Notes under the pieces: model-generated
What the model was told of the DNA's origin: nothing
The model's database searches: none
The model's input: only the letters and a program-made list of their open reading frames with translations
Position numbers and translations under genes: made by a program
Source of the DNA: Kordia sp965224175
GTDB taxonomy: Bacteria > Bacteroidota > Bacteroidia > Flavobacteriales > Flavobacteriaceae
Assembly (NCBI RefSeq): GCF_965224175.1
Contig: NZ_OZ245041.1
Coordinates: 5,022,001-5,086,000 of the forward strand
Reading direction: 5' to 3'
DNA length: 64,000 bases
In this document: in pieces, positions 50,957 to 60,036 of the stretch
Layout: every line of letters begins with the position of its first letter
Position numbering within the stretch: the stretch's first letter is position 1

Positions 50957-51589
50957 TTACAAAGTGTTCGTATTCGTTTTCCAGTCACTGGTTTGTATTT
51001 CTGATTTGTACAATCCTTCTTGATATGGCTTCTTAATTTCTTCTAAACGATTTTGTAAGTCTTTCCATTGTTCATTATCATAAGATGTTAGAGTTCTTTT
51101 TAAGACTTGTATATTGTTTGTGGCATAGGATAACGGAATTGGATGAAAGTCTATCCAATGAGGTAGTTCATCATCTTCTGAAGCTGAGTACAAAGCAACA
51201 GTCGCTATTTTGTCTCCAATTTTTACATTTTTAAGCGTATTACATGTAATTATTTTAACAACAGGGAATTCTCCAAATCCTTTTGTCAAATCAGTGGTAA
51301 CTGCTACTAATGTTGGATGCATCGAAACTACAATTCCTCCATTAGAATCTCCACTTTTAAAATGTTCTTTTTTTCGTAGCCAATAAAATATATTAATTGC
51401 TAGAAATAGTACTGCAAGAATGCTAAACCAACCTGAAAATTTGATGGTAAGAAAAATGGATAATCCAAAAAGCGCACTTAGTGTGAATATGATTTTGAAA
51501 TCATGGAAAAGCCAAATAAATGGATTAAGGTTAGCGTTACCAGGATTACTAGCAAACGTATCATTACCTACTGTAAAGTTTGTACTCAT
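50957..51589 (-). CDS. Two-helix membrane protein, DUF3239-like
   Basis: A 210-residue protein with two membrane helices (about 33-49 and 53-69) followed by a soluble beta-rich domain (GGIVVSMHPTLVAVTTDLTKG; VKIGDKIATVALYS; LPHWIDFHPIPLSYAT). The HWIDFHPIP block and the size fit DUF3239, of unknown role; I am not certain of this assignment. The C-terminal tail is hydrophilic. It is single and convergent to the SLOG-like gene. Confidence 0.5.
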   Translation of the reverse strand: MSTNFTVGNDTFASNPGNANLNPFIWLFHDFKIIFTLSALFGLSIFLTIKFSGWFSILAVLFLAINIFYWLRKKEHFKSGDSNGGIVVSMHPTLVAVTTDLTKGFGEFPVVKIITCNTLKNVKIGDKIATVALYSASEDDELPHWIDFHPIPLSYATNNIQVLKRTLTSYDNEQWKDLQNRLEEIKKPYQEGLYKSEIQTSDWKTNTNTL

Positions 51590-51708
51590 ATCATTTTATG
51601 TCAAAATGTACAAATGGATTGAGATTCCATTTTATAATAAACTCTTTTTTAGTTTCAGTATCTATATTCTAAAAAACGTAATAATCCTGATTATTAACTC
51701 AGAAAAAC

Positions 51709-53838
51709 CTATTCATCAATCAGAATCTCCAATAACTGAATTGCTGCTTCGCTAATTTTTGTTCCAGGACCAAATACAGCAACAGCGCCAGCTTCAAATA
51801 AAAATTCATAATCTTGATGCGGAATTACACCGCCAACAATGACCATAATATCTTCACGCCCATATTTTTTTAATTCGGCAATTACTTGCGGAACTAGCGT
51901 TTTATGTCCGGCAGCAAGGGAAGAAACACCTAAAATATGTACGTCGTTTTCCATCGCTTGTTTGGCAGCTTCAGCAGGTGTTTGGAATAAAGGTCCGATA
52001 TCTACATCAAAACCAACATCAGCATAACCTGTAGCAACTACTTTGGCGCCACGATCGTGTCCGTCTTGTCCCATCTTGGCAATCATAATTCGCGGTTGGC
52101 GACCTTCTAACTCTGCAAATTTCGTAGCTAGTTCTTTTGCTTTCTGAAACGAACTATCGTCTTTTATTTCTTTACTATACACGCCTGAGAATGATTTAAT
52201 TTGTGCTTTATATCTTCCAAAAACAGCTTCTAATGCATCTGAAATTTCACCTAAAGTAGCACGTTTACGTGCAGCATCAACAGCCAATGCTAATAGGTTG
52301 TCTTCTCCAGATTTTGCGGAAGCAGTTAGTTTTGCTAAGGCTTCTGCAACTTCGGAAGCATTTCGGTTCTTTTTCAATTCATCCAAACGCGCCAATTGCG
52401 CATTTCGAACGGTTTGATTGTCTACTTCTAAAATATGTAAAGGATCTTCTTTTTCAAGTCTATACTTATTGACTCCAACAATCACATCTTGTCCAGAATC
52501 GATTCGTGCTTGTTTTCTCGCAGCAGCTTCTTCAATACGCATCTTCGGAATTCCGGCTTCAATGGCTTTGGTCATTCCGCCTAATTCTTCAACTTCTTCA
52601 ATAAGTTTCATCGCTTTATGAGCGATTTCATGTGTCAATTTCTCTACATAATAACTTCCTGCCCAAGGATCAACCGTTTTAGTAATTTTGGTTTCTTCTT
52701 GCAAGTAAATTTGCGTGTTACGTGCAATTCGTGCAGAAAAGTCAGTTGGTAATGCAATGGCTTCATCCAAGGCATTGGTATGTAAACTTTGCGTACCACC
52801 AAAAGCAGCAGCAGCAGCTTCAATACAAGTTCTGGCAACATTGTTAAACGGATCTTGCTCCGTTAAACTCCAACCACTTGTTTGGCAGTGTGTACGTAAG
52901 GATAATGATTTTTGATTTTTAGGATTGAATTGTTTTACCAGTTTTGCCCACAACATTCGAGCTGCACGCATTTTAGCAATTTCCATAAAATGATTCATTC
53001 CTATTGCCCAGAAAAATGATAGGCGAGGCGCAAAGGTGTCAATATCCATTCCGGCAGCCAATCCTTTTCTAATGTATTCCAAACCGTCAGCCAAAGTGTA
53101 TGCAAGTTCAATATCACAGGTTGCGCCAGCTTCTTGCATATGATATCCAGAAATACTAATACTGTTAAATTTTGGCATGTTTGCCGATGTATATTCAAAA
53201 ATATCAGAAATGATTTTCATTGATGGCGTTGGCGGATAAATGTAGGTATTACGCACCATAAACTCTTTCAAGATATCATTCTGAATTGTTCCAGCTAAAA
53301 GTTCAGGTTTTACGCCTTGTTCTTCAGCAGCAACTATATAAAATGCCATAATTGGTAAAACGGCACCATTCATAGTCATAGAAACCGACATCTTATCCAA
53401 TGGAATTTGATCGAATAGAATTTTCATGTCTTCTACAGAATCAATGGCAACTCCGGCTTTTCCAACATCTCCAACTACGCGCTCATGATCGCTATCGTAT
53501 CCACGATGTGTTGCCAAATCAAAAGCAACAGAAAGTCCTTTTTGTCCAGCGGCTAAATTACGTCTGTAAAATGCATTGCTTTCTTCCGCAGTAGAAAAGC
53601 CTGCATACTGACGAATCGTCCAAGGTCTGCGAACATACATTGTAGAATATGGTCCGCGAAGATTTGGTGCAATTCCTGCAACAAAATCTAAATGCGAAAC
53701 ATCTTGCATATCTTCTTTGCTGTATGATGATTTTACATCAATGTCTTCCGCAGTTTTAAAAACGTTTGTTGTAACTTGTTTTTCAAACGTTTTCGTACTG
53801 TTATCAAGTGTTATATGTTGAAGATTCTTTCTAGTCAT
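51709..53838 (-). CDS. mutB: Methylmalonyl-CoA mutase, large (cobalamin-binding) subunit
   Basis: A 709-residue enzyme. The TIM-barrel part includes YSTMYVRRPWTIRQYAGFST (substrate site) and the catalytic His/Tyr region in CQTSGWSLTEQDPFNN; the C-terminal B12 domain has GQDGHDRG (D-x-H-x2-G, cobalt-binding His) near residue 595 and VIVGGVIPHQDYEFL. It converts succinyl-CoA and (R)-methylmalonyl-CoA in propionate metabolism. It is the last gene of the minus-strand unit and 21 bases after mutA. No B12 riboswitch is seen nearby. Confidence 0.96.
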   Translation of the reverse strand: MTRKNLQHITLDNSTKTFEKQVTTNVFKTAEDIDVKSSYSKEDMQDVSHLDFVAGIAPNLRGPYSTMYVRRPWTIRQYAGFSTAEESNAFYRRNLAAGQKGLSVAFDLATHRGYDSDHERVVGDVGKAGVAIDSVEDMKILFDQIPLDKMSVSMTMNGAVLPIMAFYIVAAEEQGVKPELLAGTIQNDILKEFMVRNTYIYPPTPSMKIISDIFEYTSANMPKFNSISISGYHMQEAGATCDIELAYTLADGLEYIRKGLAAGMDIDTFAPRLSFFWAIGMNHFMEIAKMRAARMLWAKLVKQFNPKNQKSLSLRTHCQTSGWSLTEQDPFNNVARTCIEAAAAAFGGTQSLHTNALDEAIALPTDFSARIARNTQIYLQEETKITKTVDPWAGSYYVEKLTHEIAHKAMKLIEEVEELGGMTKAIEAGIPKMRIEEAAARKQARIDSGQDVIVGVNKYRLEKEDPLHILEVDNQTVRNAQLARLDELKKNRNASEVAEALAKLTASAKSGEDNLLALAVDAARKRATLGEISDALEAVFGRYKAQIKSFSGVYSKEIKDDSSFQKAKELATKFAELEGRQPRIMIAKMGQDGHDRGAKVVATGYADVGFDVDIGPLFQTPAEAAKQAMENDVHILGVSSLAAGHKTLVPQVIAELKKYGREDIMVIVGGVIPHQDYEFLFEAGAVAVFGPGTKISEAAIQLLEILIDE

Positions 53839-53859
53839 GCTAATAATTCGTTTTGAAAA

Positions 53860-55224
53860 TTACTCTTTCTTTAAGCGCTCTTTTTCTATTTTAGTAGCTA
53901 AACGCCTTACATTAATTGGAATCACTAATACTTTGCGAACTTCATTTTCAGCAAAAGGTGTGATTTCCAAATCATCTTTCATGCGATCTTCTGGATTTGG
54001 ATATTTATTAGTGCCTAAGAGAATTTCTTTTCCATCATCAAATAAAGCTTGTTCTTTGGCGTCACTTTCTTTGATTTTTCTCTGAATTGTTCCTTCTTTT
54101 AATTGTTTCAAGAATCCACCAGTAGCTTCAATATCTTTGAAAAGTGTGAGTGCTTTTTCAGCTAATTGCTGTGTGATGCTTTCAATGTAATAAGAACCTT
54201 CCGTAGGATTGTCCGTTTTGTCAAAATAACTCTCGTCTTTTAAAATACGAAGTTGATTGCGCGAGATGCGATCGCCAAATTCGTTTTCATGATGATACAA
54301 AGCATCGTATGGTAAATTGTACACAAAATCTGCACCGCCTAAAACAGCACTCATACATTCTGTTGTAGTACGCAACATATTTACATTGTAATCATACAAA
54401 GTTTTGTTTCGTTTTGAAGGTGAAGCAATAATAGTACATTTTTGAGTTACATTATATTCTTTGGCTAAAACACACCATAAGTGTCGCAAAGCACGTAGTT
54501 TGGCAATTTCAAAGAAATAGTGTGTGCCAACGCTCACGTGAAATGTAATTTTATTTGTAATTTTTGAACCAAAATGGTTTAAATATTCGTTTGCGTGTGA
54601 CAATGCGTATGCGAGTTGTTGTACCATAGTTGCACCTGCATTTTGATACGTATCGACATGAATAGTTAGCGTACTTTCAAAAGCATCTAACTTGAGAATT
54701 TCTTCTAACGCTTCATGATCTTTTGGAAGACTTTCAAACCAGTTTCCTGTGGAAGCTAAGTTTCCTACCAAGTCAATTCCGATGGTGATACTTGCAGATG
54801 TAGTTTTCGCGAAAGCGTTTATATCTGTACAATATGACACCGATAAAAAAGTCATTTCTATATGAATAGGAACGCCTTGCACATCAACGTCAGCAAGTAT
54901 TTCTGAGATAGAAATATCAGTACTCGTTATGACAAGTACAATACTTTCTGCGCCTCGAGTAAGAATATCTTTTATATTGCGATTGGCTTCTTGAGCATCT
55001 TTAACGACAATTCGTTGTGTAACTTTCCAATTGGTTGTTTTTGTAGCAATCGCTGTTGTTGTACCAAAATTTTCGCTGTGATAAAAAGGCGTAATATCAA
55101 TACCTTCTTGTGTAGCTGTTAATAGTGTTTGATTGTAATCGGCACCTTTTAAATCAACCTGTATTTTTTGTTTCCATTGTGATGCAAAAACACTTTCAAA
55201 TTCGTTGAATAGAGAATTACTCAT
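53860..55224 (-). CDS. mutA: Methylmalonyl-CoA mutase, small subunit
   Basis: A 454-residue homologue of the mutase barrel without the C-terminal B12 domain and without the catalytic residues, as expected for the small subunit. Visible: DLKGADYNQTLL near the N-terminus, NAGATMVQQLAYALSHANEYL and ADFVYNLPYDALYHHENEFGDRISRNQ. It supports the large subunit structurally. Its start overlaps the end of the ftsB-like gene by 8 bases. Confidence 0.92.
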   Translation of the reverse strand: MSNSLFNEFESVFASQWKQKIQVDLKGADYNQTLLTATQEGIDITPFYHSENFGTTTAIATKTTNWKVTQRIVVKDAQEANRNIKDILTRGAESIVLVITSTDISISEILADVDVQGVPIHIEMTFLSVSYCTDINAFAKTTSASITIGIDLVGNLASTGNWFESLPKDHEALEEILKLDAFESTLTIHVDTYQNAGATMVQQLAYALSHANEYLNHFGSKITNKITFHVSVGTHYFFEIAKLRALRHLWCVLAKEYNVTQKCTIIASPSKRNKTLYDYNVNMLRTTTECMSAVLGGADFVYNLPYDALYHHENEFGDRISRNQLRILKDESYFDKTDNPTEGSYYIESITQQLAEKALTLFKDIEATGGFLKQLKEGTIQRKIKESDAKEQALFDDGKEILLGTNKYPNPEDRMKDDLEITPFAENEVRKVLVIPINVRRLATKIEKERLKKE

Positions 55225-55525
55225 TGTCTGTTGTTTTTAAGCTATCTGCATACTCTATGATATAAATTTCTTCATTTTCCTTTTTCATAAAGTAGCGTTC
55301 GCGTGCAAATTTTTCAAGTTCTTCCATGCTAGAAAACTTTTTGATGCTTTCTTTATCTTTTTTGATGGAATTTTGAAGGTTTGCTTTTTGTTTTTCTAAT
55401 AGCTCAATTTGCCTGTTAAGTTCTATGTGCGTAGAAAAATATGAATTGGCATCCAAAAATAACATCCATACTATAAATATGGCAGAGATAATAATGTATA
55501 TATTTTTGAACTTATTGAGATTCAT
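55217..55525 (-). CDS. FtsB/DivIC-type septum formation protein
   Basis: A 102-residue bitopic protein: a single membrane helix (about 8-25), then a coiled coil (LNRQIELLEKQKANLQNSIKKD) and the ending FARERYFMKKENEEIYIIE, a signature of FtsB/DivIC. It links FtsQ/DivIB with FtsL and the septal peptidoglycan machinery. Its place between udk and mutA is conserved in Flavobacteriia. Overlaps the next gene by 8 bases. Confidence 0.85.
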   Translation of the reverse strand: MNLNKFKNIYIIISAIFIVWMLFLDANSYFSTHIELNRQIELLEKQKANLQNSIKKDKESIKKFSSMEELEKFARERYFMKKENEEIYIIEYADSLKTTDNE

Positions 55526-55575
55526 TGTGTATGCAATTTCGCTATTGTAATTGTGCTATGTAAATGTACTAAATA

Positions 55576-56184
55576 TTAGGCTAATCGTTCACTAATAATT
55601 GTACGTACTATATCAACGGCAACTGTATTGTAACGATTGTTAGGAATAATGATATCTGCAAACTCTTTTGTAGGCTCAATAAATTGTTCGTGCATTGGCT
55701 TTAACGTGTTTTGATAACGCGCCAAAACTTCGTCAATATCACGTCCACGTTGCGTAATATCACGTTTTATTCTTCTGATCAAGCGTTCATCAGAATCGGC
55801 ATGTACAAAAATATTGATGTCAAACATTTTACGAAGTTCTGTATTGGTAAGGATTAAAATTCCTTCTACAATCATCACTTTTCGAGGAAGTGTATGTATG
55901 GTATCGCCTGTACGATTGTGTTTTACAAAAGAATACACAGGTTGATCGATAGGATTTCCTTTCTTTAACTCTGTTAAATGTTCACATAATAAATCAAAAT
56001 CGATAGATCGAGGATGATCAAAATTAATTTTAGTACGTTGTTCATAATTTAAATGAGAAGTATCGTTATAATAAGAATCTTGTGAGATGATTCCAACTTC
56101 ATTTTCTGGGAGTTGTTTAATAATTTCATTTACAACTGTGGTTTTTCCACTTCCAGTTCCGCCTCCAATACCAATGATGAGCAT
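55576..56184 (-). CDS. udk: Uridine kinase
   Basis: A 202-residue P-loop kinase: Walker A GGTGSGKTT (about 8-16), the nucleoside-binding DSYY and NFDHPRSIDFDLL, and VEGILILTN with DIKIFVHAD-like lid region RLIRRIKRDITQRGRD. It phosphorylates uridine and cytidine for pyrimidine salvage. First gene of the unit; the next starts 50 bases later. Confidence 0.93.
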   Translation of the reverse strand: MLIIGIGGGTGSGKTTVVNEIIKQLPENEVGIISQDSYYNDTSHLNYEQRTKINFDHPRSIDFDLLCEHLTELKKGNPIDQPVYSFVKHNRTGDTIHTLPRKVMIVEGILILTNTELRKMFDINIFVHADSDERLIRRIKRDITQRGRDIDEVLARYQNTLKPMHEQFIEPTKEFADIIIPNNRYNTVAVDIVRTIISERLA

Positions 56185-56314
56185 ATATTTTGTGTTTTTT
56201 ATTGTGGCACAAAATTAAGTAAATTATTCAATGAATTTACTGAACAGATGGTATTTTATATGGAGCTTTACAAGTGAAAATGGAATCATTTTAAAAAATA
56301 AATTGTTTTTGCTT

Positions 56315-56342
56315 TTGTGTTTCGAGAAAAGCTTTATATTTG
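56315..56342 (+). promoter_or_regulatory. Promoter of the tRNA-Pro gene
   Basis: TTG at 56315-56317, 17 bases, TATATTTG at 56335-56342. It is about 57 bases before the first base of the mature tRNA. Confidence 0.7.
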
Positions 56343-56398
56343 CAATCCAATTTTCAGACTTAGTTATAAATCTTAATGATAAACTAAAGAAGAAATTT

Positions 56399-56473
56399 CG
56401 GGGTGTAGCGTAGCCCGGTTATCGCGCCGCGTTTGGGACGCGGAGGTCGCAGGTTCGAATCCTGCCACCCCGA
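56399..56473 (+). tRNA. tRNA-Pro (UGG)
   Basis: Full 75-base cloverleaf: acceptor CGGGGTG/CACCCCG, D arm GCG/CGC, anticodon stem CCGCG/CGCGG with loop TTTGGGA (anticodon TGG), T arm GCAGG/CCTGC with TTCGAAT, discriminator A at 56473. CCA is not encoded. UGG reads all Pro codons with wobble. Single tRNA gene with its own promoter upstream. No terminator with a T run was identified directly after it. Confidence 0.97.
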
Positions 56474-56687
56474 CATTATTTTCCCAAAATCTCATCAAAC
56501 ACTGTTAATCATACGATTTTCAGTGTTTTTTTATACTCTATATTTTATTACTACAGAAAATTTGGAGAGTTTCCAGCATGATTTTTTACTTTGAAAGGAG
56601 TTCTAAAGGACTTAGAACTAAAACCTAGAAAAATAGAAATACATCTTTTCTTATAGATTCTCTATGAGAATTAATTAATTTTGAAGT

Positions 56688-57281
56688 ATGCAATTAACCA
56701 TACATGCAATACTTTCAAATTATATACTTAGATATATCGAAATATCTGAAGAAGAAGTAACTCTTTTTCAATCTTTTTTAAAGACTAAAACATATAAAAA
56801 GAAAGATTTCTTATTGAATGCAGGAAGCGTTTGTAAACATCGTTATTTTATATTGAATGGTTGTGTACGATTATTCAAAATAGATGAAGATGGAAATGAA
56901 AATATTATCCATTTTGGTATTGAAAATTGGTGGATTACCGACTATGAAAGCCTGATTCAACAGACTTCCTCAGGTGTTTATATACAGGCGATTCGTGATA
57001 CAGAAGTTCTGGTGTTAGAAAAAGAACAATTTGAAAAGTTATGTATAGCATTACCAAAAGTAGAGCGCTTATTCCGAATTATTATGGAGAAAACATATTT
57101 GGCAGCTCAAAAACGCATGGAATACATGCTTAGTTTGTCGGGAGAAGAGCTATTTTCTGTTTTTATGAATGCAAATCCGCAGATTTTTCAAATCATTCCA
57201 CAATATATGATTGCTTCTTATCTTAATATGACTCCTGAATTTTTGAGTAAAATAAAAGCTAAAAAACAAGTTATTTCTTAA
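56688..57281 (+). CDS. Crp/Fnr family transcriptional regulator (first)
   Basis: A 197-residue regulator: cyclic nucleotide-type sensor domain with KKKDFLLNAGSVCKHRYFILNGCVRLFK, and a C-terminal helix-turn-helix with IIPQYMIASYLNMTPEFLSKIKAK. No Cys cluster for an iron-sulfur centre, so it is not a classical Fnr. The family in Bacteroidota often lies next to small redox-type genes. Here the second Crp/Fnr gene and five such genes follow on the same strand. Confidence 0.87.
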   Translation: MQLTIHAILSNYILRYIEISEEEVTLFQSFLKTKTYKKKDFLLNAGSVCKHRYFILNGCVRLFKIDEDGNENIIHFGIENWWITDYESLIQQTSSGVYIQAIRDTEVLVLEKEQFEKLCIALPKVERLFRIIMEKTYLAAQKRMEYMLSLSGEELFSVFMNANPQIFQIIPQYMIASYLNMTPEFLSKIKAKKQVIS

Positions 57282-57346
57282 ACTAGATTAAGAAGTGATC
57301 TCTGTCAAAACGGTATTTTTGAAAAATAAAAGCAAATTTCTGAACA

Positions 57347-57922
57347 GTGAACTATCTTTTGAGAAAAATCAAGGAAAAAATTGTATTGACAAGAACACAA
57401 GAAGCATATCTTCTTTCAAAAATCAATACGATTCATTTTAAGAAAAATGATTTTTTTATCACGCCTGGAGAAACTTGCACACAAATTGGATACATCAACA
57501 CAGGTTTATTGAGAGTTTTTAATGTAGATTCTTATGGAAATGAAATTACGAATTGGCTTATTACTGATGGAGAGTTAGCAACGGAAATTCTTAGTTTTTT
57601 AAACCAAGAACCTACACAAGAGTATATTCAATGTATTGAAAATACTACTATGGAGTATTTTACATATCAAGATTTACAAGAGATTTATAAAATAGTTCCA
57701 GAAATGCATGAATGTATGAAGCTCATCAATGAAGAACTCCTGATTAGTATAAAAAAATACATCTTATCTAATATACATCTATCTGCGGAAGAACGCTACG
57801 AGCAGTTATTAAAAGTGCGTCCAAAACTTTTTCAAAAAGCACCACTAAAACATATAGCATCTTTTTTAGGTATGACAGATAGTACGTTGAGTAGAGTGCG
57901 AAGAAAATTGCTTGTGACTTAA
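57347..57922 (+). CDS. Crp/Fnr family transcriptional regulator (second)
   Basis: A 191-residue relative of the first: sensor domain KKNDFFITPGETCTQIGYINTGLLRVFNVDSYGNEITNW and helix-turn-helix KAPLKHIASFLGMTDSTLSRVRRK. The start codon seems to be GTG (57347). The two proteins are similar in layout but differ in sequence, so they are old paralogues. It is 70 bases before the ABM gene. Confidence 0.85.
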   Translation: MNYLLRKIKEKIVLTRTQEAYLLSKINTIHFKKNDFFITPGETCTQIGYINTGLLRVFNVDSYGNEITNWLITDGELATEILSFLNQEPTQEYIQCIENTTMEYFTYQDLQEIYKIVPEMHECMKLINEELLISIKKYILSNIHLSAEERYEQLLKVRPKLFQKAPLKHIASFLGMTDSTLSRVRRKLLVT

Positions 57923-57992
57923 TTTCTTGCCTTTTGTCAAGAACATCTTGTTAGACTCATGATAATTTTGGATCAAATTAAATTCAACAATT

Positions 57993-58289
57993 ATGAGTCA
58001 GAAAGCTATAGTAACTTTAGAGGCAAACTTAAAAGACGATTGCATTGATAATTTCTTCTATCTATTATCAAAATATCTTCCTGAAACCAAAATGTATGAT
58101 GGTTTTATAAGCATTAAAATTCACCAATGCACGACAGAAAATACAATTGTACTACACCAAGAATGGGAATCAATTACTCATTATGAAGCATACTTAAGAT
58201 GGCGTACTGATAATGGTGTTATGCACATCTTACGCGCTAATTTCACATCAGATCCTATTATTAAATACTGGAATACAGTTATAGTTTAA
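57993..58289 (+). CDS. ABM-fold monooxygenase-like protein (first)
   Basis: A 98-residue ferredoxin-like alpha/beta protein of the antibiotic biosynthesis monooxygenase (ABM) family: start KAIVTLEANLKDDCIDNFFYLL, then KIHQCTTENTIVLHQEWESITHYEAYLRWR. Such proteins oxidise quinols or heme-like substrates, or detoxify. The paired second copy is at 59737. 70 bases downstream of a Crp/Fnr gene and 24 bases before an SDR gene. Confidence 0.82.
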   Translation: MSQKAIVTLEANLKDDCIDNFFYLLSKYLPETKMYDGFISIKIHQCTTENTIVLHQEWESITHYEAYLRWRTDNGVMHILRANFTSDPIIKYWNTVIV

Positions 58290-58313
58290 TTAATCACTTT
58301 AAAAAAAAATAAG

Positions 58314-59039
58314 ATGTCTACGACTAAAAAAGTAGCACTGATAACTGGTGCGAATAAAGGAATTGGCTTTGAAACAGCTAAAACATTATTAGAAAAAGGA
58401 TACATCGTAATCTTAGGTGTAAGAGATGAGAAAAAAGGACAACATGCTGTACATCAATTGCAAAATGTAAATGCAAGATATGTTGTAATAGATGTAACGG
58501 ATGAAAAATCTATCTCTTTAGCAGAACAATATATACATGATAATTTCGGTAAACTTGATGTATTAGTCAATAACGCAGGTATTTGGATAGATTTTGGAGT
58601 TCCTATGCTAGAGGTTTCTATAAAAGATATTGAAACTACATTAAAAGTAAATACAGTTGGTGTGATTGCAGTTATAAAAGAGTTTATCCCATTATTGAAA
58701 AAATCGGAATCAGGAAATATTATAAATGTATCAAGTGGTTTGGCGTCGCTAAATCAAAATTCAGATCCTACTTACGAATATTATGATTATAAATCGTTGG
58801 CATATAGTACGTCAAAAAGTGCTTTAAATATGGTAACGATTCTCTTTTCTTATGAATTGAAAGCAGCAAATATAAAAGTAAATGCTGCTGATCCTGGATA
58901 TTGTGCAACAGATTTAAATGGTAAAACAGGTCCAAGAACTCCACAACAAGGTTCAAAGATTATTGTAAAACTGGCAACGCTTCCTAGCAATGGACCTACA
59001 GGAGGTTTCTTTGATGAAAATGATAAAATAGAATGGTAA
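58314..59039 (+). CDS. Short-chain dehydrogenase/reductase
   Basis: A 241-residue classical SDR: T11-G-A-N-K-G-I-G (coenzyme site), N86-N-A-G, S140/S141, and Y164-x3-K168 as the catalytic pair. The set Ser-Tyr-Lys is complete. NADP preference is suggested by basic residues early in the Rossmann fold (R37 after strand 2). The layout resembles carbonyl reductase. It lies in the middle of the small redox gene run and overlaps the next frame by a few bases, but that gene probably starts at 59057. Confidence 0.88.
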   Translation: MSTTKKVALITGANKGIGFETAKTLLEKGYIVILGVRDEKKGQHAVHQLQNVNARYVVIDVTDEKSISLAEQYIHDNFGKLDVLVNNAGIWIDFGVPMLEVSIKDIETTLKVNTVGVIAVIKEFIPLLKKSESGNIINVSSGLASLNQNSDPTYEYYDYKSLAYSTSKSALNMVTILFSYELKAANIKVNAADPGYCATDLNGKTGPRTPQQGSKIIVKLATLPSNGPTGGFFDENDKIEW

Positions 59040-59056
59040 TAAAACGTAAAAATAGC

Positions 59057-59575
59057 ATGTGTAAATCAATTTTTAAATTAGTGATATTAGTACTTCTAGT
59101 ATCATCATGTAACAATAGAACTGCAAAAACGAATACTATAGAAACTTCTGAAATTAAAATTACGCAAGTAGAAGAAGTATTAAACGCTTATATGTCAGCA
59201 TGGGCAGCGCATGATGTAGACAAAATAGGTGGTTTTTTTGCAGAAGATGTAAAGTGGTATAACTTACCTGTAGATGATACTATGGAAGGAAAAGCAAAAG
59301 TAACCAAAGCAATAACGGATACTTTTATGGGAAATATTCCAGACATGTATTGGGCAAGAAGCGGCGATGTATTTATTACAGATTCTACCATAGTATACGA
59401 ATGGATATATGGAGGAACATTTAATGGAAAATGGGGTGACATCAACATTGAAAATAAAAATTTTTCAATTAAAGGAATGAGTACAACCACAATCAATAAA
59501 CAAGGAAAAATTACTGCTCAAAAAGATTACTATGATTTTTACAGTCTGCAAAAAGCACTTGGCATCATACAATAA
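59057..59575 (+). CDS. NTF2/SnoaL-like lipoprotein
   Basis: About 172 residues from Met at 59057, which gives a proper lipobox (VLLVSSC, Cys18); an earlier Met at 59033 would place the signal too far in. The domain (VEEVLNAYMSAWAAHDVDKIGGFFAEDVKWYNL..., WYEWIYGGTF) is an NTF2-like cone. The usual NTF2 catalytic Asp/His are not all visible, so binding instead of catalysis is possible. Outer membrane or periplasmic, unlike the cytosolic SnoaL-like protein at 46.2 kb. Confidence 0.78.
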   Translation: MCKSIFKLVILVLLVSSCNNRTAKTNTIETSEIKITQVEEVLNAYMSAWAAHDVDKIGGFFAEDVKWYNLPVDDTMEGKAKVTKAITDTFMGNIPDMYWARSGDVFITDSTIVYEWIYGGTFNGKWGDINIENKNFSIKGMSTTTINKQGKITAQKDYYDFYSLQKALGIIQ

Positions 59576-59736
59576 CGTGTAGTATATAAAAGCATCTTGC
59601 GAAAGGTGCTTTTCCTTTATAGGTATTTAAATCAAGGTGAAATACCATACGTATTTATGAAAATAAAATCTTAATCTACATTAAGATTAAAATGTAAAGT
59701 GCATTATAATTTTGAAAATGAAAAAAAATAAATCTT

Positions 59737-60033
59737 ATGAAAACATATAGCCAAGTACTTTTAACTTCTAACATCTTAAAAACAAAAGAAAAAGAGTTAT
59801 TCGCTTTTTTAGAAAAAAATCTTCCGAATGTTCGAAATTTTGAAGGTTGTCATTCTGTTTGGGTATACTATAACTCAGAAACAGCAACCATGATTTTTAA
59901 TGAAGAGTGGGAAAGTAAGGAACATCATAAAAAATATATTGACTTTATTTCAAAGAATGGAGTTATGAATCAACTAATAGCTTTCTTAGAGGAGCCACCA
60001 ATGGTAGAATACTATCAAAAATTAGCACTATAA
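59737..60033 (+). CDS. ABM-fold monooxygenase-like protein (second)
   Basis: A 98-residue relative of the protein at 57993: KTYSQVLLTSNILKTKEKELFAFLE and TMIFNEEWESKEHHKKYIDF, ending with PMVEYYQKLAL. Same length and closing pattern (FNEEWES/HQEWES), so the two are tandem paralogues. Three bases separate it from the DJ-1-like gene. Confidence 0.82.
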   Translation: MKTYSQVLLTSNILKTKEKELFAFLEKNLPNVRNFEGCHSVWVYYNSETATMIFNEEWESKEHHKKYIDFISKNGVMNQLIAFLEEPPMVEYYQKLAL

Positions 60034-60036
60034 ATT

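Noticed and set aside
55225..55575. Cobalamin riboswitch in front of the methylmalonyl-CoA mutase genes
   Set aside because: The genes are inside an operon (udk, ftsB-like, mutA, mutB) with overlaps or short gaps, and no long structured leader is available.
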